DNA of 64,000 bases, taken from the NCBI RefSeq assembly GCF_900566055.1, contig NZ_UPHQ01000036.1, forward strand, positions 1 through 64,000. Reading direction: 5' to 3'. The translations under genes and the position numbers were made by a program. This stretch comes from Mycobacterium innocens (GTDB lineage: Bacteria; Actinomycetota; Actinomycetes; Mycobacteriales; Mycobacteriaceae). The first letter of the stretch is position 1, and each line of letters starts with the position of its first letter. Below are positions 27,381-38,028 of the stretch, piece by piece. A model generated the notes under the pieces. The model ran no database searches. It worked only from the letters and a program-made list of their open reading frames with translations, and had not been told where the DNA came from.

Positions 27381-28901
27381 TTACTGCATTGTCGGGATGA
27401 CGAACTCGGCACCGTCCTTGATGCCGGACGGCCAGCGCGAGGTGACGGTCTTGACCTTGGTGTAGAACTGGATCGACGTCGGGCCGTGCTGGTTGAGGTC
27501 GCCGAACCCGGAGCGTTTCCAGCCGCCAAAAGTGTGATAGGCCACCGGGACCGGGATCGGAACATTGACACCGACCATGCCCACCTGAACCCGCGAGACG
27601 AAGTCGCGAGCGGTATCACCGTCGCGGGTGAAGATTGCCACCCCGTTGCCGTACTCGTGCTCCGACGGCAGGCGCAGGGCTTCCTCGTAGTTGTGGGCGC
27701 GCACCATGCACAGCACCGGCCCGAAGATCTCGTCGGTGTAGATCGACATGTCCGGGGTGACGTGGTCGAACAGCGTCGGTCCGATGAAGAAGCCGCCTTC
27801 CAAGTTGGCATCACCGAAAGTCAGGTCGTCGCTGGCCCTTTCGCGGCCGTCGATGACGATCTCGGCACCGGCCTGGACGCCTTGGTTGATGTAGTCGCGC
27901 ACCCTGGTCAGGGCGGCCTCGGTGACCAGCGGGCCGTAGTCGGCCTTGGGGTCCAGGCTGTGGCCGACCCGCAGGTTGTTGATCCGCTCGATCAGCCTGG
28001 CGCGCAACCGCTCCGCGGTCTGCTCACCGACCGGGACCGCGACGCTGATCGCCATGCAGCGCTCGCCGGCGCTGCCGTAGCCCGCACCGATCAGCGCGTC
28101 GACCGCCTGGTCGAGATCCGCGTCGGGCATCACGATCATGTGGTTCTTGGCGCCGCCGAAGCATTGCGAGCGCTTGCCGGTCGCGGCGGCCCCGGCGTAG
28201 ATGTACTGGGCGATGTCGGAGCTGCCGACGAACCCGACCGCCTTGATGTCGGGGTGATTCAGGATGGCGTCGACGGCTTCCTTGTCGCCGTGCACGACCT
28301 GGAACACGCCGGGGGGCAGGCCGGCTTCGGCGAACAGTTCGGCCAGCCGTACCGGAACCGACGGGTCACGCTCACTCGGCTTGAGCAGGAACGCATTTCC
28401 GCATGCCAAGGCCGGGCCGGCCTTCCAGAGCGGGATCATCGCCGGGAAGTTGAACGGGGTGATCCCGGCGACCACGCCGAGAGGCTGCCGTAGCGAGTAG
28501 ACGTCGATGCCCGGACCGGCGCCCTCGGTGTACTCACCCTTGAGCAGGTGCGGGATCCCGAGGCAGAACTCGATCACCTCGATGCCGCGCTGAATGTCGC
28601 CCGCGGCGTCGGCCAGCGTCTTGCCATGCTCGAGTGACAGTAGTTCGGCCAGTTCGTCGTTGTTGTCGTTGACCAACTCGATGAACCGCATCAGCACCCG
28701 GGCGCGGCGTTGCGGATTCCATGCGGCCCAACCTTTTTGGGCCTCGACAGCCGATGCCACCGCGGCGTCGACGTCGGCTTGGCCGGCCATCGGCACTTTC
28801 GCCTGGACCTGGCCGGTGTTGGGGTCGAAGATGTCGGCGGTGCGGGTGGACTGGCCGGTGCTGCGCTGGCCGTCGATGAAATGCGGAATATGTGTGGTCA
28901 T
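27381..28901 (-). CDS. mmsA: Methylmalonate-semialdehyde dehydrogenase (CoA-acylating)
   Basis: This is a 506-residue aldehyde dehydrogenase corresponding to Rv0753c. Asn151 lies in ITPFNFPAMIPLWK and the nucleophile Cys282 in GYGSAGERCMAISVAV. The CoA-acylating subgroup motif VGFVGSSDIAQYIY is present. It converts methylmalonate semialdehyde to propionyl-CoA. It is the first gene of the operon. The region upstream (28902-29063) holds an AT-rich imperfect palindrome that may be its operator. Confidence 0.94.
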   Translation of the reverse strand: MTTHIPHFIDGQRSTGQSTRTADIFDPNTGQVQAKVPMAGQADVDAAVASAVEAQKGWAAWNPQRRARVLMRFIELVNDNNDELAELLSLEHGKTLADAAGDIQRGIEVIEFCLGIPHLLKGEYTEGAGPGIDVYSLRQPLGVVAGITPFNFPAMIPLWKAGPALACGNAFLLKPSERDPSVPVRLAELFAEAGLPPGVFQVVHGDKEAVDAILNHPDIKAVGFVGSSDIAQYIYAGAAATGKRSQCFGGAKNHMIVMPDADLDQAVDALIGAGYGSAGERCMAISVAVPVGEQTAERLRARLIERINNLRVGHSLDPKADYGPLVTEAALTRVRDYINQGVQAGAEIVIDGRERASDDLTFGDANLEGGFFIGPTLFDHVTPDMSIYTDEIFGPVLCMVRAHNYEEALRLPSEHEYGNGVAIFTRDGDTARDFVSRVQVGMVGVNVPIPVPVAYHTFGGWKRSGFGDLNQHGPTSIQFYTKVKTVTSRWPSGIKDGAEFVIPTMQ

Positions 28902-28931
28902 GGTTTCCCTTGAGGACGGGAGGCAGAGTAA

Positions 28932-28949
28932 TACTTGTACATCCTAGTA
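28932..28949. promoter_or_regulatory. Imperfect palindrome upstream of mmsA, candidate operator
   Basis: TACTTGTACATCCTAGTA lies 31-48 bases before the mmsA start. Its outer arms match in mirrored order (TACT-G-A...T-C-AGTA), 10 of 18 positions being symmetric. It is one of the few AT-rich spots nearby. On the mmsA strand it lies where a promoter is expected. This is a guess from symmetry and place; no regulator is identified. Confidence 0.35.
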
Positions 28950-29063
28950 ATTCTGGCCGCGTGTCGCAAGCGGTGCGACTTTGCCAGGACTTGGATGATC
29001 GGCATTATCCGTGAAGTCAACCAGCCCGGAGCACGGTTGGAGCGCGTCCACCCGACGTTGGTC

Positions 29064-29174
29064 CTACACCGTGATAATGGACAGGGCGCTGTGAATGCCC
29101 CGAAAGTCGTTCTCGTTGCGCGTTATTAGCGAAATCCCGAGAGCCACGGCCACCGCGGCGATGAACGAGCGCAT
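29064..29174 (-). pseudogene. C-terminal remnant of a VapC/PIN-domain toxin
   Basis: Reading the minus strand from 29174 gives 36 residues: RSFIAAVAVALGISLITRNE, then NDFRGIHSALSIITV and a stop. This matches the end of PIN-domain toxins, in which IAAxAxxxGxxLxTRNxxDF is conserved. The acidic residue usually just before the IAA is replaced here, and the rest of the toxin and its antitoxin are missing. It is therefore a fossil of a toxin-antitoxin pair at the join between the two syntenic blocks. Confidence 0.65.
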
Positions 29175-29671
29175 CTAGCTACATCGACGAGCTCTTACAG
29201 GGGCGCCGGCCTAAGCCATTCCGGCCCGACGAGTTCGAGGTGGCGCAGATCCGAACGGCAATCGAGTTGCGCGCGTCGCCGCACGGCGCTGATGTTGCTG
29301 ACGCTCCGCGCGAGTACTTCCTTGCCGATCTGCACCGGTGTCTTGCCGAGCAGATGTCTGGCGCTGCAACGGATTCAGCGCCGAAGCGCAGCGCCACCCG
29401 CCGTCACGTCATCGTCGGCACATCGGCGGCCGCCGCCTCCGCGGTTGCCGCGGTAGCCATCGATCGAGCCGTAATCGGCGACCAGGCGGGCGAACCTCCG
29501 ACCGTCGCCGGGCAGCTAACGCCCAACGATGGAAGCTGGCAGCGAGTCACGGCCAGCGCCGAGGTTCCTGACGGCCGCATGCACCCGTTCGATCTCGGCT
29601 CAATCAGTGGGTTCGTCCGCCGAGTCGACGGCAAACCCCAAGCACCGGAACGCCACGACGGATCCAGCTGA
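29165..29671 (+). pseudogene. N-terminal part of a Rieske-type membrane protein, 3' end lost
   Basis: The frame is open from 29165 without a clear start. It reads SYIDELLQGRRPKPFRPDEF, IRTAIELRASP and LADLHRCLAEQM, then a membrane segment (VIVGTSAAAASAVAAVAI), then MHPFDLGSISGFVRRVDGKP. This looks to me like the front of a mycobacterial protein that continues into a Rieske [2Fe-2S] domain (CTHxGC and CxCHxS motifs). None of these cysteines is present, because the sequence degenerates after GKPQAPE. A TAG at 29176-29178 in another frame and the overlap with the VapC remnant show that the 5' end is also a junction. Confidence 0.6.
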
Positions 29672-29744
29672 CAGTGTAACCACCTGCGGTATCTATTGGC
29701 GTCCATTGACGGGGTCTGCCCGACCAATCGATCACGGAGGTGCC

Positions 29745-29882
29745 ATGTCGCCGGTATTTCTCAGACATCAGGTCGCCGCAGTGGCTTTGAGCGTGCTGCT
29801 GGCCGGATGCGCGGCTTCGCGGCCCGTTAGCCAGGCGGATGTGCTGTTATTCGCCATCCTTCACCCGGCTTCGGACCGGTGA
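29745..29882 (+). pseudogene. Truncated lipoprotein (signal peptide only)
   Basis: ATG at 29745, with GGAGG at 29736-29740, opens a frame of 45 residues. It has a good lipoprotein signal: charged start, hydrophobic VAAVALSVLLAG and Cys in LLAGCAAS. After about 15 more residues (RPVSQADVLLFAIL) it stops, just before the 3' end of the convergent LpqH-like gene. It is probably the 5' stub of a larger lipoprotein gene cut by the same rearrangement that left the VapC and Rieske remnants. Confidence 0.55.
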
Positions 29883-29908
29883 CGGCATCGAGGTAGCCGA
29901 TGCGCCTG

Positions 29909-30406
29909 CTAGGGGCAGGTGACGTCGACCTCGAACGGCTTGTGCACCTGCTGACCGGCATTGTCGACACCGCTGGCCACACCGGTGATGTGGTAGCTGT
30001 TGCCGGCCTTGGTGGCGCTGGCGTTCTCGTCGGGCACGCCCTCGGTGAAGCTCATGACCACGCCGTCGACGGTGCCCAGGCCGGCGCTGTGCACCACCGA
30101 GCCGTCCGGCTCCAAGCCGACGATGATTCCCGTCGCCATGTCGCCGACGGCGATGGAGAACCTGCCGGCATTCGTCGAGCACACCACCGGGCCGCTGACG
30201 TTTTGCGGCTGGCCGCCGATGATGACCTTGGTTTCTCCCGACGCGGCCGGGGTGCTGCTCGACGTGGGCGCCGCCGTCGAACTCGAGGCGGCGCTCGACG
30301 ACGTAGCGGAGCTGGATGATGGTCCGGACTTGTTGTCGTTGGAGCATCCCGCCACACCCGCGACGATGGTCGCCGCCCCGACGGCGATCAACAACTCACG
30401 CTTCAC
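29909..30406 (-). CDS. LpqH (19-kDa antigen) family lipoprotein
   Basis: This is a 165-residue lipoprotein. The signal peptide ends at the lipobox VAGC (ATIVAGVAGCSND). A Ser/Ala/Thr linker follows (about residues 30-58), probably the site of O-glycosylation. The LpqH-type domain has GQPQNVSGPVVC, the repeated pattern VDGVVMSFTEG, NASATKAGNSYHITGVASGV and the final EVDVTCP with the second Cys of a disulfide. GTG at 30406 is preceded by AAGGAGAA. It may be a paralogue rather than the LpqH orthologue, whose locus is elsewhere in M. tuberculosis. Confidence 0.8.
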   Translation of the reverse strand: MKRELLIAVGAATIVAGVAGCSNDNKSGPSSSSATSSSAASSSTAAPTSSSTPAASGETKVIIGGQPQNVSGPVVCSTNAGRFSIAVGDMATGIIVGLEPDGSVVHSAGLGTVDGVVMSFTEGVPDENASATKAGNSYHITGVASGVDNAGQQVHKPFEVDVTCP

Positions 30407-30496
30407 CAAGTTCTCCTTCGGATAGGTCTGTACCGCCATACCGGCAGGTCTTCTGAAGCAGTATGTATGGCGGCGTAGCCGGCGTACAGATGCGTC

Positions 30497-31105
30497 TTAC
30501 TCGCCGCGCAGCGCGCCGATGAATTTCCGGGTCGCTGCCCAGGTCGGCAGCACGCCCGTGGCGCGTACCTCGTCGAGACTAGGGGCAGCTGCGTCGCGGT
30601 CGGACAGGCTCGCCGCCACACCGTCGACCAACGGCCAATCGATCGCCAGCGATGGATCTGTCGCGCAGATCGTGTGCTCGCGCTGCGGGTTGTACTCTGC
30701 CGAGCACAGATACATCACGGTCGAATTATCTCGCAGCGCAAGGAAACCATGCGCCAAGCCTTCGGAGATGTAAACCGACCGGCGGTCCACGTCGTCGAGC
30801 ACCACCGCGTCCCATCGCCCGAATGTCGGTGAACCCAAACGGATATCGACGACGACATCGAACACCGAGCCGGATACGCAGGTCACATACTTGGCCTGGC
30901 CCGGCGGCAACTCGGCGAAATGCAGACCGCGCAGGACACCGGCCGCCGATGCCGAGCAATTGGCTTGCCGGACGTCCAAACGATGACCCGCGAAAGCGCT
31001 GAAGTCGCGCTCGGTAAGCCATTCGAAGAACAGTCCGCGCGAATCGCCGTGAATGGTAGGAGTGATCTCCCAGGCGCCGGTGATGTCGAGTTCGCGTACC
31101 TTCAT
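30497..31105 (-). CDS. rmlC: dTDP-4-dehydrorhamnose 3,5-epimerase
   Basis: The 202-residue cupin enzyme corresponds to Rv3465. The family signature GLFFEWLTERDFSAF and the catalytic-region LRGLHFAELPPGQAKYVTCV are present, with VYISEGLAHGFLAL further on. RmlC makes dTDP-L-rhamnose precursor for the linker between arabinogalactan and peptidoglycan, which is essential in mycobacteria. It lies one base after rmlB on the same strand. Confidence 0.95.
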   Translation of the reverse strand: MKVRELDITGAWEITPTIHGDSRGLFFEWLTERDFSAFAGHRLDVRQANCSASAAGVLRGLHFAELPPGQAKYVTCVSGSVFDVVVDIRLGSPTFGRWDAVVLDDVDRRSVYISEGLAHGFLALRDNSTVMYLCSAEYNPQREHTICATDPSLAIDWPLVDGVAASLSDRDAAAPSLDEVRATGVLPTWAATRKFIGALRGE

Positions 31106-31106
31106 G

Positions 31107-32111
<1,005 letters not shown>

Positions 32112-32267
32112 CTAACGGGTAGTCCCGGCGGCCCGGCCAGTTCGGTCGGTGCCGGCAATAACGTCTCGTCGGTCTGCCAGGCGCAGTGTTGGTGGAGACT
32201 CGGCCCGTGGCATGGCCGGACACCGAACCGGCCGGGGCCGGGCTGACGGAAACTGCCTCGACCCGTT

Positions 32268-33161
32268 TCAGGACGGGGTGAGCCCGAGTGGACCGGCCAA
32301 TTCGGCGAGCGCCGGGACCAGGTTCTCCGCTTTGGTCAGGACCTGAACGGGGACATGGTCGGCGCCGGCGTCGAGGTGCTGCTTGAGCCGTGCCGCGATC
32401 GCCTCCGGGGTGCCGTGGGCGACCACCGCGTCGACCAGGCGGTCGCTGCCGGGCCGGGCGACGTCGTCGTCGCTGAAGCCCAGCCGCTTCCAGTTGTTGC
32501 GGTAATTGGCGAGGTTGAAATAGACGTCGAGGGCCTTGCGGCCCACCGAACGGGCCTGCTCGGGGTCTGTGGTCAGCGCCACCTTGTGTTCGGGCGCCAG
32601 AAACGCAGACGGACCGATCAGTTCGCGGGCCTGTGCGGTGTGCTCGGGCGTGGTCAGGTAGGGGTGGGCCCCGGCGCTGCGTTCGGCCGACAGCTTGAGC
32701 ACCCGGGGACCCAGGGCCGCTACCACACGTCGGTCGGCGGGCACGCCGTACTCGTCCAACTGGTCCAGGTACTTCACCAGGGCCTCGTAAGGCTTTCGGT
32801 ACTCGGCGGTCGCCTCGGAGTGGCCGACACCGATACCCAGCAGGAAACGGCCCGGGTAGGCCTGGTCGATCCGGTGGAACGACTCGGCGACCGGCTTCGC
32901 GGGCGCTGACCAGATGTTGACTATGCCGGTGGCCACGTGCAGGGTGGTCGTCGCCTGGAGAATCGGTTCCACCCAGGTCAGCTCCGCGGGCGGCGAGCCG
33001 CCCACCCAGACGGCCCCGTAGCCCAGGGCTTCGATTTCTTTGGCTTGCCGGGGGGTTACGCCCCATCCGAAGGATCCGAACCGGCCGAGGTCCGGCTTGT
33101 TGGCGGCAGAACTGGTTTGATCGTCGGGAGCATTGGGGGCACTGGCATCAGAATCGGTCAC
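32268..33161 (-). CDS. F420-type LLM oxidoreductase, Rv3463-like
   Basis: The 297-residue product resembles Rv3463 (TIGR03620-type LLM family). Typical strands are [60 protein letters not shown] and [20 protein letters not shown]. The first 25 residues are a polar extension. Related mycobacterial enzymes use F420; the substrate is not known. It shares the rml strand here. Confidence 0.82.
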
Positions 33162-33215
33162 GGTGGGTCCAACCCGCCGGTCCTGGCAGCCTATTCCTGC
33201 GATTCCTGCCGGGTT

Positions 33216-33245
33216 TTGCGTCGGACGCGGCGATGCGGGTATTGT
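33216..33245 (+). promoter_or_regulatory. Candidate SigA-type promoter for infA-rpmJ-rpsM operon
   Basis: TTGCGT at 33216-33221 and TATTGT at 33240-33245 are 18 bases apart. They lie in the 244-base gap upstream of infA, with the LLM gene divergent on the other side. The match to the mycobacterial housekeeping consensus (TTGACA, TATAAT) is moderate. A promoter is needed in this gap, because the upstream gene runs the other way. Confidence 0.4.
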
Positions 33246-33405
33246 GGACCAACGGTGCGGCGTCCGTGCCGGCTTCTGGTGTGCCCAGTCCCGAAATTTC
33301 TCGGAACGCTTCGCGGAATTTCCACCACCGGCTCACGTTTGTAGTCCGGGCAGGTGCTGCGCCGAACCCGGTGCACTGACAAAAAGTGAGGATCGCCAGA
33401 ACGCA

Positions 33406-33627
33406 ATGGCCAAGAAGGACGGCGCCATCGAGGTCGAGGGTCGCGTGGTCGAGCCCCTGCCCAATGCCATGTTTCGCATTGAGCTGGAAAACGGCCACAA
33501 GGTGCTCGCCCACATCAGCGGCAAGATGCGGCAGCACTACATCCGCATCCTGCCCGAGGACCGCGTGGTGGTGGAGTTGTCTCCCTACGACCTGTCCCGG
33601 GGCCGCATCGTGTACCGGTACAAGTAG
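33406..33627 (+). CDS. infA: Translation initiation factor IF-1
   Basis: The 73-residue S1/OB-fold protein reads [20 protein letters not shown] and ends [11 protein letters not shown]-1 occupies the ribosomal A site during initiation. The ATG at 33406 is used because it gives the exact usual length. The frame extends upstream without similarity. It is the first gene of the infA-rpmJ-rpsM-rpsK-rpsD-rpoA-rplQ unit. Confidence 0.97.
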
Positions 33628-33677
33628 CCCGCGCCGGCATTGAGACCAAAGACCCAGAGAACAGGACCGAGACTGCC

Positions 33678-33791
33678 GTGAAGGTGAACCCGAGCGTCAA
33701 GCCGATCTGTGACAAGTGCAGGGTGATCCGTCGACACGGGCGGGTCATGGTGATCTGCTCCGATCCGCGCCACAAGCAGCGGCAGGGTTAG
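33678..33791 (+). CDS. rpmJ: 50S ribosomal protein L36 (zinc-binding form)
   Basis: The 37-residue L36 starts GTG at 33678: [20 protein letters not shown], then [15 protein letters not shown]. The zinc ligands CxxC, C and H are all present, so this is the zinc-containing type. It lies 50 bases after infA and 186 bases before rpsM. The longer gap before rpsM contains no other gene I can support. Confidence 0.95.
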
Positions 33792-33977
33792 TCAAGGCTT
33801 CCGCCGGACCCGGCCGAGCACATCAGACAACTGAATGCAGATCTCCCAGCACCAATGAGCGGCTGGCATCTATAGAGATGGGCCAGCTCATCCACGCCCG
33901 GACGGAGGCCGGGCCCCGCAAGTTTGGCGGGAACGGACTGGGACCACACCTCCGACGAGAAAGAGGAAACGCCACCT

Positions 33978-34352
33978 ATGGCTCGATTAGTCGGCGTCGA
34001 CCTGCCGCGCGACAAGCGGATGGAGGTCGCCCTGACCTACATCTACGGCATCGGCCGTACCCGCTCCAACGAAATTCTGGCCGCCACCGGCATCGACCGG
34101 GACCTGCGTACCAGGGATCTCACCGACGACCAGCTCACCCATCTGCGTGACTACATCGAAGCGAACCTGAAGGTCGAGGGTGACCTGCGCCGCGAGGTGC
34201 AGGCCGACATTCGCCGCAAGATCGAAATCGGCTGCTACCAGGGTCTGCGGCACCGCCGTGGACTGCCGGTGCGTGGCCAGCGGACCAAGACGAACGCGCG
34301 GACCCGTAAAGGTCCCAAGCGCACCATCGCAGGCAAGAAGAAGGCCAGGTAA
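33978..34352 (+). CDS. rpsM: 30S ribosomal protein S13
   Basis: The 124-residue S13 has [20 protein letters not shown], the helix-hairpin-helix region and the C-terminal signature [20 protein letters not shown]. It contacts tRNA and forms intersubunit bridges. ATG at 33978 is preceded by AAAGAGGAAA. It starts the alpha-type cluster with rpsK three bases on. Confidence 0.97.
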   Translation: MARLVGVDLPRDKRMEVALTYIYGIGRTRSNEILAATGIDRDLRTRDLTDDQLTHLRDYIEANLKVEGDLRREVQADIRRKIEIGCYQGLRHRRGLPVRGQRTKTNARTRKGPKRTIAGKKKAR

Positions 34353-34355
34353 CCG

Positions 34356-34784
34356 ATGCCACCAGCCAAGAAAACAGCAAGCGGCGCCGCCAAGAAGGGT
34401 CAAAAGGGACAGAAGACCCGGAGGCGGGAAAAGAAGAACGTCCCGCACGGCGCCGCCCATATCAAGAGCACCTTCAACAACACGATCGTGACGATCACCG
34501 ACCCCCAGGGCAATGTCATCGCCTGGGCGTCGTCGGGTCACGTCGGGTTCAAGGGTTCCCGGAAGTCGACTCCGTTCGCCGCGCAGCTGGCCGCGGAGAA
34601 CGCCGCGCGCAAGGCGCAGGAGCACGGCGTGCGCAAGGTCGACGTGTTCGTCAAGGGGCCGGGCTCGGGCCGTGAGACCGCGATCCGATCGCTGCAGGCC
34701 GCCGGCCTGGAGGTCGGCGCGATCTCCGATGTCACCCCCCAGCCGCACAACGGCGTCCGCCCACCCAAGCGCAGAAGGGTCTAG
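34356..34784 (+). CDS. rpsK: 30S ribosomal protein S11
   Basis: The 142-residue S11 has a lysine-rich N-terminal tail (about 30 residues), then [19 protein letters not shown] and the C-terminal signature [18 protein letters not shown]. It lies in the platform of the 30S subunit. It is intact and nine bases from rpsD. Confidence 0.97.
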   Translation: MPPAKKTASGAAKKGQKGQKTRRREKKNVPHGAAHIKSTFNNTIVTITDPQGNVIAWASSGHVGFKGSRKSTPFAAQLAAENAARKAQEHGVRKVDVFVKGPGSGRETAIRSLQAAGLEVGAISDVTPQPHNGVRPPKRRRV

Positions 34785-34793
34785 CAGACAACC

Positions 34794-35399
34794 ATGGCTC
34801 GTTACACCGGACCCATCACCCGCAAATCACGCCGGCTGCGCACCGACCTCGTCGGCGGCGACCAGGCCTTCGAGAAGCGTCCCTACCCGCCCGGCCAGCA
34901 CGGCCGCGCCCGGATCAAGGAAAGCGAATACCTGCTGCAGCTGCAGGAAAAGCAGAAAGCCCGCTTTACCTACGGTGTGATGGAAAAACAGTTCCGCCGC
35001 TACTACGCGGAGGCCGTGCGCCAACCCGGCAAGACCGGCGAGGAGCTGCTGAGGATCTTGGAGAGCCGGCTGGACAACGTCGTGTACCGCGCCGGCCTGG
35101 CGCGCACCCGCCGGATGGCCCGCCAGCTGGTCAGCCACGGGCACTTCAGCGTCAACGGCGTGCACGTCAACGTGCCCAGCTACCGGGTGTCGCAGTACGA
35201 CATCATCGACGTGCGGGACTCGTCGCTGAACACGGTGCCGTTCCAGATCGCCCGGGAGACCGCGGGTGACCGGCCGATCCCGAGCTGGCTGCAGGTGGTG
35301 GGGGAACGGCAACGCATCCTGATCCACCAACTGCCCGAACGCGCCCAGATCGATGTCCCCCTGACCGAGCAGCTGATCGTCGAGTTCTACTCGAAGTAA
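34794..35399 (+). CDS. rpsD: 30S ribosomal protein S4
   Basis: The 201-residue S4 begins MARYTGPITRKSRRLRTDLV. It has the S4 RNA-binding domain (SRLDNVVYRAGLARTRRMAR, GHFSVNGVHVNVPSYRVS) and ends IVEFYSK. It nucleates 30S assembly. Zinc-type cysteines are absent, as in other mycobacteria. It lies 92 bases upstream of rpoA. Confidence 0.97.
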   Translation: MARYTGPITRKSRRLRTDLVGGDQAFEKRPYPPGQHGRARIKESEYLLQLQEKQKARFTYGVMEKQFRRYYAEAVRQPGKTGEELLRILESRLDNVVYRAGLARTRRMARQLVSHGHFSVNGVHVNVPSYRVSQYDIIDVRDSSLNTVPFQIARETAGDRPIPSWLQVVGERQRILIHQLPERAQIDVPLTEQLIVEFYSK

Positions 35400-35461
35400 C
35401 CGCACCCTCGGGGGGGTCGACAGAGAACCGGCCCCCAAGTACCCCCGACGGCATCAAATAG

Positions 35462-36535
<1,074 letters not shown>

Positions 36536-36566
36536 TTTGCGTCCGATCTAGACAGGAGCGTCAGCA

Positions 36567-37190
36567 ATGCCCAAGCCCACCAAGGGCCCACGCCTCGGCG
36601 GGTCATCGTCGCACCAGAAGGCGATCCTGGCCAACCTGGCCACGTCCCTGTTCGAGCACGGCCGGATCAAAACCACCGAGCCCAAGGCCCGGGCGTTGCG
36701 CCCGTACGCGGAGAAGCTGATCACCCACGCCAAGAAGGGCACGCTGCACAATCGGCGCGAGGTGCTCAAGAAAATCCGCGACAAGGATGTGGTGCACACC
36801 TTGTTCGCCGAGATCGGGCCGTTCTTCTCCGACCGCGATGGCGGCTACACCCGCATCATCAAGGTCGAGCCGCGTAAAGGCGACAACGCTCCGATGGCCG
36901 TGATCGAGCTGGTGCGGGAGAAGACGGTGACGTCCGAGGCGGATCGGGCACGGCGAGTGAAGGCGTCCAAGAAGGCTTCTCAGGATATAGCAGCACCAGT
37001 GGCAGCGGCGGCGGCGCCGCAGGCGGCGGTCGAGCCTGAGGCCGCCGTTGGTACGACCATCGAAGAGGCCGCTGAAGAGGCCGGTGACGAGGCCGGAGCG
37101 GCCGAGCCTGCCGGCGAGGCCGGCGAGGCCGACGAGGCCGGTGAGGACACCGAGGCCACCGAGGACGCCGAAGGGGCCACCGAGGATTAG
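36567..37190 (+). CDS. rplQ: 50S ribosomal protein L17 with long acidic tail
   Basis: The L17 core spans about residues 1-120 ([40 protein letters not shown]). A low-complexity Ala/Glu/Gly/Asp tail of about 85 residues follows, ending EDAEGATED. At 207 residues it is longer than the roughly 180 of M. tuberculosis as I recall it. The last 50 bases also encode the start of truA in another frame. The tail is variable between mycobacteria and probably surface-exposed. Confidence 0.94.
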   Translation: MPKPTKGPRLGGSSSHQKAILANLATSLFEHGRIKTTEPKARALRPYAEKLITHAKKGTLHNRREVLKKIRDKDVVHTLFAEIGPFFSDRDGGYTRIIKVEPRKGDNAPMAVIELVREKTVTSEADRARRVKASKKASQDIAAPVAAAAAPQAAVEPEAAVGTTIEEAAEEAGDEAGAAEPAGEAGEADEAGEDTEATEDAEGATED

Positions 37191-38028
37191 TGCCGACGTC
37201 CGGCTGCGGCTCGACATCGCCTACGACGGAACCGACTTCGCGGGCTGGGCGACGCAGCCGGGGCAGCGTACGGTCGCCGGCGTGCTCGATGCGGCACTGA
37301 CGACGATGTTTCGTACGCCGATACGGCTGTGCACCGCCGGACGGACCGATGCCGGAGTCCATGCCAGCGGACAAGTGGCCCATGCCGATGTGCCTGTCGA
37401 CGCATTGCCGAACGCGTATTCGCGTTCGGTCCGCCCCGGCCAACCCGAATTCCGGCCCCTGCTGGGGCGGCTGGGCCGCTTCCTGCCCTCAGATGTCCGA
37501 GTTCTCGATATCGCCCGCGCCCCAGCGGATTTCGATGCCAGATTTTCCGCACTGCGTCGGCATTATGTCTACCGCCTGTCGACGGCGCCCTATGGGGTGG
37601 TGCCGCAGCTGGCGCGCTACGTCACCGCCTGGCCGCGGGATCTGGATGTGGAGGCGATGGCGGTCGCGTCGCGAGAGCTGTTGGGGTTACACGATTTCGC
37701 CGCCTTTTGCCGTCATCGAGACGGTGCCACCACCATCCGCGACTTGCAGCGGCTGGACTGGGCGCGCGACGGCGACCTGGTCACCGCGCATGTCACCGCC
37801 GACGCATTCTGCTGGTCCATGGTGCGGTCCCTCGTCGGGGCCGTGCTGGCCGTCGGCGAGCATCGGCGCAGCGCCGCCTGGTGTCGCGAATTGCTCACTG
37901 CGACTGGCCGTTCCAGTGACTTCGCGGCCGCGCCGGCGCACGGTTTGACGCTGGTACAGGTGGACTATCCGCCCGACGACCAGCTGGCGGCGCGGGCCTT
38001 GACCACCCGAGACCTGCGCTCGCGCTAG
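37141..38028 (+). CDS. truA: tRNA pseudouridine(38-40) synthase
   Basis: The product has 295 residues from the GTG at 37141. It has the TruA core [20 protein letters not shown], the catalytic Asp70 in [18 protein letters not shown], the [16 protein letters not shown] segment and the C-terminal [22 protein letters not shown] 37141 matches the M. tuberculosis N-terminus, with its Pro/Arg-rich leader, in length. An ATG at 37048 would extend the overlap with rplQ to 143 bases. The stop overlaps that of the convergent PPE gene by 4 bases. Confidence 0.93.
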   Translation: MRTPRPPRTPKGPPRISADVRLRLDIAYDGTDFAGWATQPGQRTVAGVLDAALTTMFRTPIRLCTAGRTDAGVHASGQVAHADVPVDALPNAYSRSVRPGQPEFRPLLGRLGRFLPSDVRVLDIARAPADFDARFSALRRHYVYRLSTAPYGVVPQLARYVTAWPRDLDVEAMAVASRELLGLHDFAAFCRHRDGATTIRDLQRLDWARDGDLVTAHVTADAFCWSMVRSLVGAVLAVGEHRRSAAWCRELLTATGRSSDFAAAPAHGLTLVQVDYPPDDQLAARALTTRDLRSR

